Assembly (NCBI GenBank): GCA_030386875.1
Contig: CM059559.1
Location: forward strand, 63,006,392 to 63,070,391
Direction: 5' to 3'
DNA from: Morinoia aosen
Lineage: Eukaryota > Arthropoda > Malacostraca > Amphipoda > Talitridae
DNA length: 64,000 nt
Position numbers and translations under genes: made by a program
Shown: positions 1 through 9,799 of the stretch, piece after piece
Position numbering within the stretch: position 1 is the stretch's first letter
Layout: each line of letters starts with the position of its first letter
The notes under the pieces: model-generated
Database searches by the model: none
What the model saw: the letters and a program-made list of their open reading frames with translations, nothing else
What the model was told of the DNA's origin: nothing

Positions 1-689
1 GAGCGTAATTTGTGGCAATGTTGTCTCCAACGCAAATAATGTATAAAAATGAATTAATGTTGATCGATCGTTTAACAATTATGAATTACTTTTATATTTT
101 ACAAGTTCTATGGAAAAGTGATATTTCGCTGTTTCACATTTTTGTTTCGCTGTCACGCACAGAAAAAGAGTAGATATCCAGTGATTCTAATCTAGCCAAA
201 GTAAACATGGAAAAATTCTTGACTCCCACTATCAGCGGCAGCACTAGGGTCAGAAATGCGTGCTGCGACAGCCAGCCAACAGGCGGTGAGGCTGACTTGA
301 GCGACATCCATAACTAGACGGTGGACTTGACGGGGGACTTAAAATCTTACATCGGAAGTTCATGATTGCTTTAATTCTTTTGGCGGCGGTATCGGAAGGT
401 CGTATTCGGAATTAGCCATTGACCATCGGAAGGTCGGGATCGGACTTATATTTTGAGGATCGATGTACCCCTGGTAAATACATTATCATCAATCGATTTT
501 CTGAGCTCGTAAGGCCCGTTTTTACCCGTCGCATAGCCGTTACTAAACGGTCTCGTGATTCTCAAAGGTGCTACCCTCATGAAGGAGAGAGAGCACTCCA
601 GCGTGGACTGTCATTAGAGGAGGTCCTTGTTCTTCATCCGCATTTTCTTAGGGCTTAGTTACGTGCTAAAATCCCTTTATTCAAAAAAA
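1..689. other. No gene recognised
   Basis: AT-rich sequence with no coding region I can support. The open frame at 419-658 has no recognisable motif and no feature of a gene around it. The missing 5' half of the Tc1 element that follows is not detectable here. Confidence 0.5.
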
Positions 690-704
690 GAACATAGGCA
701 ACGA

Positions 705-1074
705 AGCGAAGAGTATGAACCAAAGTTCACCATACCCACTGCTGTTTGGAGGCGGCTCAATCATGCTGTGTGGATGTTTCAGCTCAGCAGGGGTAGGTAA
801 ACTTCACATCATTGAAAGAACCATGAAAGGCAGGAAATATCGTGGAAATAGACTACTTTCAGCTTGCATCTTAAAATTTAAGCGGGGATGGAAATTCCAA
901 CCAGATAACGATCCAAAGCATACCGCAGACGAAACCATGGAACGGTTGAGGATGAAGAAAATAAACATTTTAGAACAACCAAGTCCATCGCCGAGCGTGA
1001 ACCAGATCCAAAACTTGTGGAGGGAATTGAAATTGAAGATTCTGAAGAGAGGTAAAATTTGCATTGAAGAATAA
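705..1074 (+). pseudogene. Tc1 transposase catalytic domain, inactivated
   Basis: Enzyme relic of a cut-and-paste DDE transposase. In the 119-residue frame beginning at 715, GGGSIM (12-17) and GCFSSAGVGKLH (20-31) match the Tc1 family core, followed by FQPDNDPKHTA (61-71) holding the second catalytic Asp (D64) and NQIQNLW (96-102). The family expects a Glu 34 residues after that Asp. The spacing is kept, but the residue is Gln (Q99), so the catalytic triad is broken. The N-terminal DNA-binding region and first Asp are absent. Family identity is secure; inactivity is inferred from the lost Glu and missing N-terminus. Confidence 0.8.
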
Positions 1075-1350
1075 AATTAGATTACGCCCGAAACTTATAA
1101 AAGACTAGTAGTGAGCTACTGTAAACGTCCCGAAGCCTTAATTAATAATAACGCCTATGCAACAAAATATTAATGTATGTATATCTTGAAATGTTATCTT
1201 TTGTTCACGTATTTTTTATACATGTCCCCATATATAATGTTCTATTCATTATTTTTGGGTTTTAGATCTTACGTTGTTATTCTATTGTTTATATATTGTT
1301 TAATTTTAGTTATTGTACGTGGCTTAGAAATGTGAAATTTCACTATTTAA

Positions 1351-1382
1351 TCAACGTGAGGAATTATTTTGCCCCCACTGTA
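1351..1382. repeat. Right terminal inverted repeat of the Tc1 relic
   Basis: Read on the minus strand the end begins TACAGTGGGGGCAAAATAAT, the usual form of a Tc1 end (TA target followed by CAGTGGGGGCAAA). No left partner is visible. Confidence 0.6.
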
Positions 1383-1500
1383 TGTACGAAACGATATTTT
1401 TTGATGATGAGACGTGTTTTTTGTCTCCAGTCCGCACTAAACTCCATTGGCTGTGGTCAGTGCCGCTTGTGCTAGCGTGCCACGCTGTATCTACTGTCCC

Positions 1501-1521
1501 AATAATAATAATAATAATAAT
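1501..1521. repeat. (AAT)n microsatellite
   Basis: Seven perfect AAT units. The run of Asn codons in the overlapping reading frame comes only from this repeat. Confidence 0.9.
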
Positions 1522-1522
1522 A

Positions 1523-2300
1523 GTAATGTAACAAGGATCTTGTTTGAAGCCCTTTCCCCCCCGTTAGTCTCCCAGGGTCAGAAGAATGTAACCAATAACT
1601 TATTTGTTGAACTTCAAGTTAATCGGAGGTTATGGGAGAAAGAATTTCACAGCGTAGTCCTATAAAGTTCATTAATGCACTATTGAGAGGGAGAGAGAAC
1701 GTAGGCAACAGTCCTCTCACGTAGCCTACAACGAACAGAAAAAGAACACATGCAAGCCTAGGTTGATGCAAAATAAGGATATTTGAAGCGTAATGACATA
1801 ACATTTCACATTTATATGGCATACACGCGCACAAGTTTATAGCTGCATACACGCCTCTGAAGAGCGTTCCGACGTAGCACGGGAGGATAAGATGCCAGGG
1901 AATGCTATCGTGGGATTGAACTTGGATTCTACGGCTCACTTAAATCTACATCGTCGGGCTCAAGAATACTGCCCACTACAAATAATAGTAATAATAATAC
2001 GGAAAAATTTTTACCGGGGTCGCCAGAGTAATGCCACTATGGACCCCCAGCAGTCGTCGGAAAAATAAGAGTGATCATTACTAAGACTGACTACAGCAAA
2101 TTACTAGAGGCTCCCGCGTTCTGACGGATCGGACCGAACTCACACTATAGAAGGCAAATAGCGGGTGAAGTTTGATAGTGCATGACTTAGGCTTGGGAAA
2201 TATCGTAATTCCAGAAGTTGGACAAGTTCCTCGTATCACATCGTGTCGTAAGTATTTATTATTTGAAGAAATGTAATCAACTGTCGCTTATTGAAGGTGG
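1523..2300. other. No gene recognised
   Basis: I see no supported gene. A short AAT-rich tract near 1978-1998 could be the tail of the minus-strand LINE relic that follows, but no duplication was found to confirm it. Confidence 0.4.
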
Positions 2301-2321
2301 CTGGCTATTGTCAGAGAAATA

Positions 2322-2800
2322 TCAAAACACTGTTGTATTGCGCAACTCGGCGCAGTCGATTTGTACGTGGTGCACTGTGAGGCGTGACCCTAGGCACAAA
2401 GGGCAGCCAGGCTGAGGCTTTTGTACCTCACTGTTCATGTGGTGGGCGTGTGTGAGAGAGGTGTGGCCACTTCTGAGTCGATTCAATCCACTGGGAGTGG
2501 CAGCCTTCTTTTGGGCTATGATCCTTGTTCCAAATGGACCTCGTGCATGAAGCTCCTCCGTTGGTGCCAGTCTTCCGTCCATCTGCCGTGGATCTCCTTC
2601 TCAAGGGCCGAGAACCAGTCCGTATACAATGTTGGGACTCGCTAGGGCGGGCGAAGTGCAGCTGCTTTCCCTATGCTATCGACGGTCTCGTTGCTTCGGA
2701 AGCCTACATGGCTTGGGATCTAGAAAAATTAATATCCGATGCCGAAGAAACCGAGCATGAGGGTGATCCGTGCGTTTGTCGAGGAGAACTCGCACAACAC
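2322..2800 (-). pseudogene. Non-LTR retrotransposon RNase H and C-terminal zinc motif, relic
   Basis: Minus-strand tail of a LINE ORF2. Reading down from about 2735, the frame carries IPSHVGFRSNE, the last catalytic segment of a LINE-encoded RNase H, just after an in-frame stop. A second frame then gives LNRLRSGHTSLTHAH and a C-x2-C...H...C segment, the usual end of I/Jockey-group ORF2 proteins. Frame changes and stops show it is dead. The element's 5' part is not present. The RNase H carried in ORF2 points to the I/Jockey assemblage; I cannot name the clade. Confidence 0.75.
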
Positions 2801-2809
2801 CCAGGGTAG

Positions 2810-3246
2810 GGTAACGCAAAAAATAAATTGATTCTCAGGATGATCACGAATGATCTGTAATGCCAAATAAATGGCATGCATTCCGCAGTGAATATAGTGG
2901 AAGTTTGGGTAAGTGAAGCTTGCTTCTGAATGCTGCTACAGAAAGCAGCAGCGCCAACGCCGTAGTTGCTTTTAAAGCTATCTTTGAAGATCGGAATGAA
3001 GTCTAGGTACTTTTCCCTTTTTAGTCGGGGGTATTCTTGGATGAATGTTTTTGGATGAGTATTTCCCTATTTTACGGCTGTTAGTTCAATGTTTATGTCG
3101 ACGGTGACTATATTCCATGTCGGGGCGTCTATGTTGAGGAGCTGGTACGTGAAAGCGGGTTCAGGAAAGTCATTTTTCTTTAATCGAATTATCTTTAGAA
3201 ACTTATAAACGAAGAACGCTGTTAATATTGAAATCATATTTATTAG
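2810..3246. other. No gene recognised
   Basis: No feature supported between the LINE relic and the SINE-like copy. Confidence 0.5.
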
Positions 3247-3315
3247 AATTGTACAAGGTGGGAATTGGCGCTCCCAGGGGGACTATGTGAGGGCCCGAGC
3301 TAAAGGTTAGGTAGG

Positions 3316-3696
3316 TGTTGTATATTAAAATATGCATCGTATAATGTGATACTGGTTTTGTGAGTACGAATTCCGGAGCGGAGGTTTGCGCATCTTGCCG
3401 GATGCCTTATCGCGTTCAGGTCAGATGTCTTTATAGGACCTCCGCCGGAAGCTGTGTCTTGGGGGCGCATCGCATTGGTATGCACCGGAAGAACATTGTT
3501 TAACTTCCGAGCGCTATAGCTTATAAGCAGAGTCGGTGTATCGATGAGCCAGTACAAGAATAGGAACTTTGCTGAGAGTATTCTTTTCCTACTCCTGAAG
3601 TTGAGGCTTCAGATACGGTAGTTACAGCTACCGATACTGTAGTTTGCAGCTACGGTTAATAAACCTCGTATCGTGATGAAAAACCACGATACTACA
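3316..3696 (+). repeat. 5' LTR
   Basis: Starts TGTTGTATATTAAAATATGC and ends in CACGATACTACA. An AATAAA polyadenylation signal lies near the 3' end (about 3659-3664), and TATAAGCAGAG near 3520 is a weak TATA candidate. The reading frame on the opposite strand (3300-3557) exists only because the LTR happens to be open there; it recurs in the other LTR. Confidence 0.92.
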
Positions 3697-3714
3697 AATG
3701 GCGACAAGGCTTCG
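3697..3714 (+). promoter_or_regulatory. Candidate primer binding site
   Basis: The sequence AATGGCGACAAGGC directly after the 5' LTR has the TGGCGAC start seen in many insect gypsy-type elements. The tRNA partner was not determined. Confidence 0.45.
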
Positions 3715-4774
3715 AACCTCCTAAGAGAATTTGAACTTTACAAGTGCTCTGAAATTAAGATGGCGCATTCTACAGTTTGCTGTCCTCCATTCGACGTTGA
3801 AGTGGAAACAGTGAGTAATATCTATAACGATTCAAGTACAGTGTGCAGACGTTCTTCAGAGGGCGGGAAACAATGGTGGTAACAAAGCTAGTACTATAGT
3901 TGAAGCTTCGCCTGTAAACATCATTACTGATCTACAACGAAGAATTTAACCTACGTTACTCTCTGATGCTACATATAAGGAACTTGAAGGAAAGTTGAAA
4001 CGACAATTTAAAATACAAAAATCCACTGTTGGCGCATCTGCTACATTTCTAAACAGAGAGCAAAGTGTTAATGAATCCATACAAAGTTATGCTAAAACGT
4101 TAAATGACTTAACATCTTCGTGCAACTACGAAAGTTGCGGTCGCGATCGTCTCTTGAGAGATGCTTTTGTTGCCGGTCTACATTCAGCGCAAACTCTCAG
4201 CGCGGTTCTACAGAAGTGTGACAGCAAGTCCTTCAACAGTAAAGCTTCGACGCTCCAGATATTATTTGTGAGGATTCATCTTCATCGTTTTTCACTACAG
4301 AAAAACTACAGCCGAATTACATATGTATTCGCTGCGGAACTAGGCAGAAGCACCTTACAAAGAATTGCTATGCCCTAAAATTAAATTAATAAAATGCAAA
4401 AAATGTGGAAAATAGGCCACACGTCTAAAGTTTGCAAATCTACGACTGCAGCACGACCTCCTCCTGTTAAGCCTACACGAAGGGGACCTACACGAGAAGA
4501 ATTTGACGCAGCTCGCACTCACATAGTGCAGCTGGGAAAGAGCGGTTGTCAGTGCAACGTCGGAAGAGAAGATGTGTCAATGAAGAGTTCAAGTACGCCT
4601 CTACAGCGGAAGAACGAAGTCATTCTACAAAAGCCTAGGAACGATACTTGTGACGGTAACTATGTACATAATTTCTCTGATGTACAAACTAATTACGCGT
4701 TATTTCAGTCACAATGTATTCCTAAAAGTGTCACAAAACTTGCTCCCTCTGTTGCGCTCAACAATCATAGTTAA
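3703..4774 (+). pseudogene. Retrotransposon Gag, frameshifted
   Basis: Relic of the structural protein of the LTR element. The frame at 3995-4378 holds a capsid-like segment (RLLRDAFVAGLHSAQTL) typical of Ty3/gypsy Gag. Two zinc knuckles follow in different frames: a slightly irregular one (C-x2-C-x5-H-x4-C, near 4322-4366) and a canonical CCHC (CKKCGKIGHTSKVC, near 4396-4437). Two adjacent knuckles of this form are seen in Mag-type gypsy elements. Frame changes before and between the knuckles show it is not translatable as one product. No pol remains downstream. Confidence 0.75.
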
Positions 4775-5080
4775 TCCAAATATTCTTTGTCCAGAGCTAA
4801 GCCTATGTATGTAACTCAATTCTCTGATGATCTGTTTTATGATTCTTACTTGTCATCTGATTCAGTCTAACGTTAAAGATACCGTTCATCTAGATGTGTT
4901 GCCTGATGCAGTTCCTGTATTTTTAAAGCACGCCGTGTTCTAGTAAGACTAAAAGACTCCTGCTTTGACACCGGTCAGCAGTTTACCTGTACAAAATGTA
5001 CCTTGTAGATCAGGTAAAATAACTAAACCTGTAATGCTAATAGGTTGCTAAGTTTTCCTTCCGTGTGTCATATATTCATC

Positions 5081-5096
5081 TAAAAGGGAGGGAAAT
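5081..5096 (+). promoter_or_regulatory. Polypurine tract
   Basis: AAAAGGGAGGGAAA directly precedes the 3' LTR, the expected place for the plus-strand primer of reverse transcription. Confidence 0.75.
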
Positions 5097-5477
5097 TGTT
5101 GTATATTAAAATATGCATCGTATAATGTGATACTGGTTTTGTGAGTACGAGTTCCGGAGCGGAGGTTTGCGCGTCTTGCCGGATGCCTTATCGCGTTCAG
5201 GTCAGATGTCTTTATGGGACCTCCGCCGGAAGCTGTGCCTTGGGGGCGCATCGCATTTGTATGCACCGGAAGAGCATTGCTTAACTTCCGAGCGCTATAG
5301 CTTATAAGCAGAGTCGGTGTATCGACGAGCCAGTACAAGAATAGGAACTTTGCTGAGAGTATCCTTTTCCTACTCCTGAAGTTAAGGCTTCAGATACGGT
5401 AGTTACAGCTACCGATACTGTAGTTTGCAGCTACAGTTAATAAACCTCGTATCGTGATGAAAAACCACGATACTACA
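5097..5477 (+). repeat. 3' LTR
   Basis: Same length (381 bp) and same ends as the 5' LTR, differing at about 11 scattered positions, mostly transitions. It is followed by the GTAGG target copy at 5478-5482, after which the interrupted SINE-like repeat resumes. Confidence 0.92.
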
Positions 5478-5767
5478 GTAGGCTTCCTTTTTTGTAATTA
5501 AATAGGTTTTCGTTTTGTTACGGACCATCTTTTTTCGGTTCACTGCTGTCCTGTTTTTCAGCACCTACTACTTTCTTTTTCAACTTTTTTCTTGTTTCAT
5601 GAATTTCTTTCCTAGCTTACTGTTTCTGTGCACCTTGTGCATAGATTCCGCGTTCCCTCAACTCCATACTAAATGGTGCTTTCCTCTTTCCTCTCTTGGA
5701 ACATCTTTGTCGTGGTTAAGGGAGGCTAACACTTTCTTATATAATAATAATAATAATTGTGCAAGGT

Positions 5768-6239
5768 CTTGGAACAAAATATATACAAAGAATCTATTCA
5801 CTCTGTAAAACGCTTCGGAGACGAGCTCCATCCCTAGTAAGTCATTCTGTAAAAAATCGAAAAAAGAAAAATTCAGTCCTATCTAAAGAATACAAGTGTT
5901 TCAATTAAAAATCTACGTATAAATTTGCAGGGGAAATGAGCTATTTGTACTATTAAGGACAGGCTTTTCTGTGGCTATGTTTAGGGACTCTAAAATACGC
6001 AAGTCTAATTCATAGGGAGCAGTACGTAAAATTTAAAATCATCTTCTGCTATGCGATCGCAGCACTGTTCACTATGAAGGCGGATCGACGAGTGAGGCGG
6101 TTGGGTTACATTCTTTTCAGTGAAAGTGGGTTTGATATAAGGGGGTATTCAATGATATTGAGTGTGTGAATGGCAAATGAAGGCATAATTTTCTTGTTTA
6201 TACACAATTTTCTGTCAGCAGGTGGGATTACAGAACTAA
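5768..6239. other. No gene recognised
   Basis: AT-rich sequence between the SINE-like copy and the 3' end of the minus-strand LINE. Part of it may be the LINE 3' untranslated region. Confidence 0.4.
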
Positions 6240-7990
6240 ATGTTGGGTTACCCTAGTGGCTCTCCATCTTAAAATAATATTTTAAAGAAAGCAATTGCCA
6301 TCGTAAGCTCAGCGGCATTTTACCGGGTAGAACTTGCAGGTTGTGACAGGTGTAGGCAACGGTGGCCAGACGCAGACAGTCGCTTGCGACAGGATTTGGA
6401 AGGGTAGTGTTGGATACTGACGCGTGGACAATGCATCCGTTGTCCATTATTGATCAGACAAAATGTCTGTACATGTGGAATAGAATGGGCTTGACCCTCT
6501 TCAGTCGTGAGAGGATTTGGATTTGAGCATAACGCATCCCGTTCTACATTTGGCTCTGATACCGTTAAGTATTTTTTTCATGTTACTTTCGTGTCCCAGG
6601 TAAGTCCTAGAGATTTTATTTCCTCATCAAATTCGATACCTTGATTTGCGATTTTTGAGGGTGGGCGCAGCTAGATACTGTTCAACGTGGTAAAATGTAC
6701 GGTTTTGGATTCTTCTGTCGAGAAGCTGGAGCCCTTCATCTGAGTTCATCGTACGGCACGAGCGATACATTCTTAAAGTTTGGGTTGGGTGATATTTAGG
6801 TCACTTTGTCGATAGCCGATTTGGAAGTCGTCAACCAATGAAGTATGAAATCACGGATACAGAGGAATAGGAAAGGCCATACAATTTATTTTATTGGCAA
6901 ATAAGAGTGGCCGAGAGCATTGAACCCTTCTTCGTCTTGCGGGAAGGGGTCAGACAAATAATTGTCTATTCGAACTCTAAAAGTTTGGTCACTCAAGAAT
7001 TCTTGAAAGAAAGAGGGGAGTCTTCCTCGTAGTAGCATTTGATGGAGGTCTCGCATTAGCCCACATTTCCAAGTTGTTTCGTAGGCCTTTGGTAGGTCTA
7101 AAAATACTCTTACAAAGTGTTCGATGTGCACGAAAGCTCTCCTGATCGTAGTTCCATAGCGCACAAGATGTGCAGTAGCAGATCTTTTTCTCCAACCAAC
7201 GCACTGAATGTAGGTGAGGCAGCCGTGCATGACACAAAAGTCCGAAAGTGTATTGTTGACGATACGTTCCATTGTTTTACAGAGGCAACTGGTTGGTGCG
7301 ATCGGCGTGTTGTTTTGGGGCGATAATGATGATTTATGCGATTTGGGAGAGGGGATTATTATTGACTCCCGCCAGCTGGACGGGGGGGGGGGGGGGGGGG
7401 AAATATTCGTTAAATCAAGATTTATTAATTTTGGATAGCAGGCATTGCGTGCCGGTTAACATCTGATTGGAGATTTTGTAGGAGATGAAAAAATTAAACC
7501 TTCGTTTTTGGATACTTTCTCTCTACCGTTGAAATTCGACTGGGTAGTTTGTGGCTCTGCTTGAAATGCTGAAGGCCATCGCTAGCTTGTTTGCTATTTG
7601 TGGTACGGTAGAATGCGCAATATATTTTCTTGTTGGATGGATAATTTTCGTTTGGGTTGGCCTTTACTTTTTTTATTTTGCGAATATTTGCATGAACGGT
7701 AGCTAAGGTGTATTTTTTTGGTGAACGTATTTACGAAACTTCCCACGCCTTCCACTTTTTGTCACGCATGAGGTTTCCGTGGATTGCCCGGGCTCTTTTC
7801 CAACGAAGAACATTCAGCATCGATCTGGTCTGGTGGTATTTTTGGTATAGGTGTTCGTGCTTTCGTTGTGTTTCTATCAATTTTACGCTCCAATACGGCT
7901 TTGGAAAAAATGTTTTAATTTCAACGGCGGGAATGCACTCCATAGCTTCGGTGAGTATTTAATAATCGCTTGGAAGTGTTGTGCGCAGTT
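6240..7990 (-). pseudogene. LINE reverse transcriptase, relic
   Basis: Part of ORF2 of the decayed LINE. Upstream, the frame at 7943-7731 includes KTFFPKPYWSVKLIE, the linker between endonuclease and RT. The frame at 7272-6886 carries the finger/palm segment with FLDLPKAYETTWKCGLMRDLH, LRGRLPSFFQEFLSD and FRVRI; the family's FDLxKAYD has lost its Asp to Glu. Further on, VDDFQIGY corresponds to the catalytic xxDD box and FDEEIKSLGLTWD to the thumb. Stops and frame changes separate these pieces. A run of 19 G sits at the 5' side of the RT (7382-7400). Confidence 0.78.
7382..7400. repeat. G19 homopolymer
   Basis: Nineteen consecutive G in otherwise AT-rich DNA, inside the LINE relic. Exact length may be uncertain because such runs are error-prone in sequencing. 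Confidence 0.9.
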
Positions 7991-8049
7991 AGTTTCCGGC
8001 AGAAAATCCAGTTCGTGCCCCTTTGGGTGATTTTCGTATGAGCGTCAGT

Positions 8050-8568
8050 CTGCTCATTTTATGCACCACACTGTTCGGATCGGCGCACTTTGTTGTGCGC
8101 TCATCGGCTGGATTGTGATCGGGTAGTGATCGCTGTCCTCCGGAGAAAGACAGGTACATGTAGACCACTCCAACTTCGCGTTCACGCGGGGGAAGCTAGT
8201 GTTAGATCTATGGCGGATTCTGAGTTTATGCGAGACTCTGGTTGGAGATCCCATATTTAGTATGATGAGGTTTGACTGTTCTGTACAAACTGCTAAAGAA
8301 TGCGCCTCCGAGTGTCGGTAGTTCTGTACCCCCAAATTGTGTTATGACTGTTGAAGTCCCCCATAATAGTGATTGGAGTAGGGAATTGATATTCTAGTTC
8401 GAAGTGCTTCTATGTCATTACTATGATTTCTCGACGTGCACATTCAGGCAACTGAGATCGGCCGACTATGCTGAATGGTGGAGGTGATGACTTGAAACTG
8501 CGACGTAAGAACGTGTTCTCTGAATAGGACCGAGTGATGGATAAGCAAACCCACCTCTCCATGTATGG
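8050..8568 (-). pseudogene. LINE endonuclease, C-terminal two thirds
   Basis: AP-type endonuclease of the decayed LINE. Minus-strand frames give GEVGLLIHHSV, then GDFNSHNTIWG (near 8355-8322), the catalytic Asp-Asn-His motif of this family, then GSPTRV, SAIDLTLAS and SDHYPI (near 8115), the terminal catalytic Asp-His pair. They lie in more than one frame. The protein's start is on the far side of the insertion, at 9535-9700. Confidence 0.78.
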
Positions 8569-8893
8569 AAAATTAAAAAATCATAGCAGTCTTAACAGCA
8601 TCACCACAAGCTGATTCCTACTTTCCGGTAACAACTTCGAATACAACATACTCGTACTGAATGCAACCTGCACGCAGTACTTATACGCCAACTGCTCGAA
8701 GAGCAGGCAGAATACTCCAAATCCGAGAACACTCTGAACCTCAAACCTGTTGACATCAATTAATCTTCTCTCGACCGTTCTAGAGACGCAAAGATTGTAA
8801 TTCTCTGGTCTTAGAGAAGATTTTCATCGACATAGCGAGCTAAACCGCAAAGTGCCAGAGACGTCACCCCGCATTCCGTCACCCCTACGAGGG

Positions 8894-9055
8894 ATAACTT
8901 CTGGCGAGCCGGCTGGATGCTTCTCAAGACCTTCCCACACTGCGTCGGTCTCCGTCCACCCCTCCGCCTCACGTATAACTTCTGGTGAGCATGCTGGACG
9001 CTTTTCGAGACCTTCTCACACCACGTCGGTCTTCATCCGCTCCTTCGCCTCATGG
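8894..9055. repeat. 81-bp tandem duplication
   Basis: Two units beginning ATAACTTCTGG (8894 and 8975), moderately diverged. As 81 is a multiple of three, the duplication keeps the overlapping frame open and gives a repeated peptide (ITSGExAGxFSRPSHT); I take this as incidental. Confidence 0.8.
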
Positions 9056-9180
9056 CCAAAGTTCTAGAGGTTAGTTACCTGTTAGCTAGCCGTTGATGCT
9101 AGAGTCGTCTATATTAAAACCTACAATGTAACTCACGCTTGCATGAGGAAAACCTATAAATCTAGCTATCTAGCCAGCCC

Positions 9181-9310
9181 ATTAGTACGCCCCATAAGTA
9201 AGTGCTATTAGTAAGCCCCATAACTAAGTGCTATTATTACGCCCTATAACTAAGCGCTATTAGTACGCCCGATAACTTTTACTAATATTACACCTATAAC
9301 CTTTACCTCA
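9181..9310. repeat. 26-bp tandem repeat cluster
   Basis: About five imperfect units of the form ATTAGTACGCCCCATAACTA plus AGTGCT, decaying towards the right. It lies inside the block that interrupts the LINE endonuclease. Confidence 0.8.
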
Positions 9311-9534
9311 CCAGGCAACTGGAGATGGAGATCGGAGTTGAGGACTTGCGCCCTTGCGGTCCTCTACTGAAGCGATACATACTCCACTGCAGTGTCCGGG
9401 AACTTCTCTATTACTAACTCGATACTCACTTCTCCGTTTGTATTTGGTGGCAATAAATTACTCCCGGTTGCAAATCTTCTATTTATTAAGCTCCTTTCCC
9501 AAAATCTTTCGTAGCATGGGGCTGAAGTTAAAGT

Positions 9535-9700
9535 GGTCATGTTGAATGAGAATGGAGTATTGCGGCATAGCGAATGTATAATTGTGTCATAGCTTGGTTT
9601 CCTGTAGCGCTACGACAGCTGGCCTGTGTTGGAGTATGAAATCCAGCAGTTCATTTTTCTTGGCTGGAACTCCTTGGCAGTTCCACTGTATAATTTAGGC
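9535..9700 (-). pseudogene. LINE endonuclease, N-terminal segment
   Basis: Minus-strand reading from about 9693 gives IQWNCQGVPAKKNELL, then HRPAVVALQETKL, the opening of a Jockey-type ORF2 with the catalytic Asn (WNCQG) and Glu (LQETKL) of the AP endonuclease. A stop follows. Continues across the insertion into 8568-8050. Confidence 0.8.
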
Positions 9701-9799
9701 TGGTTTGTTCATTGTTCAAGTATGGGCGCAGTTTATTGATATTGGATGAAACTTTCTTCGGTTTTTCTTTGTACTACAGGATTGTTCTCGCCGGTTTTT

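Larger units (their letters stand above)
690..1382 (+). mobile_element. Tc1-type DNA transposon, 3' half
   Basis: The catalytic part of a Tc1 transposase is followed by an AT-rich 3' untranslated stretch and a terminal repeat. I see no matching left terminal repeat upstream, so the copy is 5'-truncated or its left half has decayed. The right end finishes in GCCCCCACTGTA, in agreement with Tc1 elements whose ends begin CAGTGGGGGCAAA and which insert at TA. Confidence 0.75.
3316..5477 (+). mobile_element. Gag-only Ty3/gypsy-type LTR retrotransposon
   Basis: Two 381-bp direct repeats (3316-3696 and 5097-5477) begin TGTTG and end TACA. They enclose only about 1.4 kb. The 5-bp sequence GTAGG lies directly before the first (3311-3315) and directly after the second (5478-5482), a perfect target duplication. 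By eye the repeats differ at about 11 positions, so roughly 97% identical. The interior has a gag relic and a purine tract but no protease, reverse transcriptase or integrase, so the copy is an internal deletion derivative that would have needed help from intact relatives. Confidence 0.92.
3260..5754 (+). repeat. SINE-like family copy H, split by an LTR retrotransposon
   Basis: The copy consists of 3260-3315 and 5478-5754; the LTR element lies between. Joined, it matches the roughly 350-bp family seen at 27.1, 28.0, 33.5, 33.9, 46.3 and 55.1 kb, in the opposite orientation. It is flanked by AATTGTACAAGGT (3247-3259) and AATTGTGCAAGGT (5755-5767), 12 of 13 bases alike. It starts part-way into the family consensus (5' truncation) and ends in an AT-rich (ATA)n tail, which fixes the sense strand as plus here. 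Truncation at one end, a tail at the other and a long flanking duplication are what target-primed reverse transcription leaves. Confidence 0.8.
8570..9535. other. About 1 kb insertion inside the LINE endonuclease
   Basis: Endonuclease coding sequence stops near 8568 and resumes near 9535, so this block was inserted. It holds a two-unit 81-bp repeat, a 26-bp repeat cluster and an AATAAA within CAATAAATTACTCC near 9451. This would suit a solo LTR, but I cannot identify TG...CA ends with a clean target duplication, so the class is open. Confidence 0.5.

Noticed and set aside
419..658. 79-codon frame upstream of the Tc1 relic as its N-terminal half
   Set aside because: No paired or helix-turn-helix motif of Tc1 transposases can be read in it.
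5048..5338. Minus-strand frame repeated at 3300-3557 as a possible gene family
   Set aside because: Both lie inside the two LTRs of one retrotransposon and are identical only because the LTRs are.
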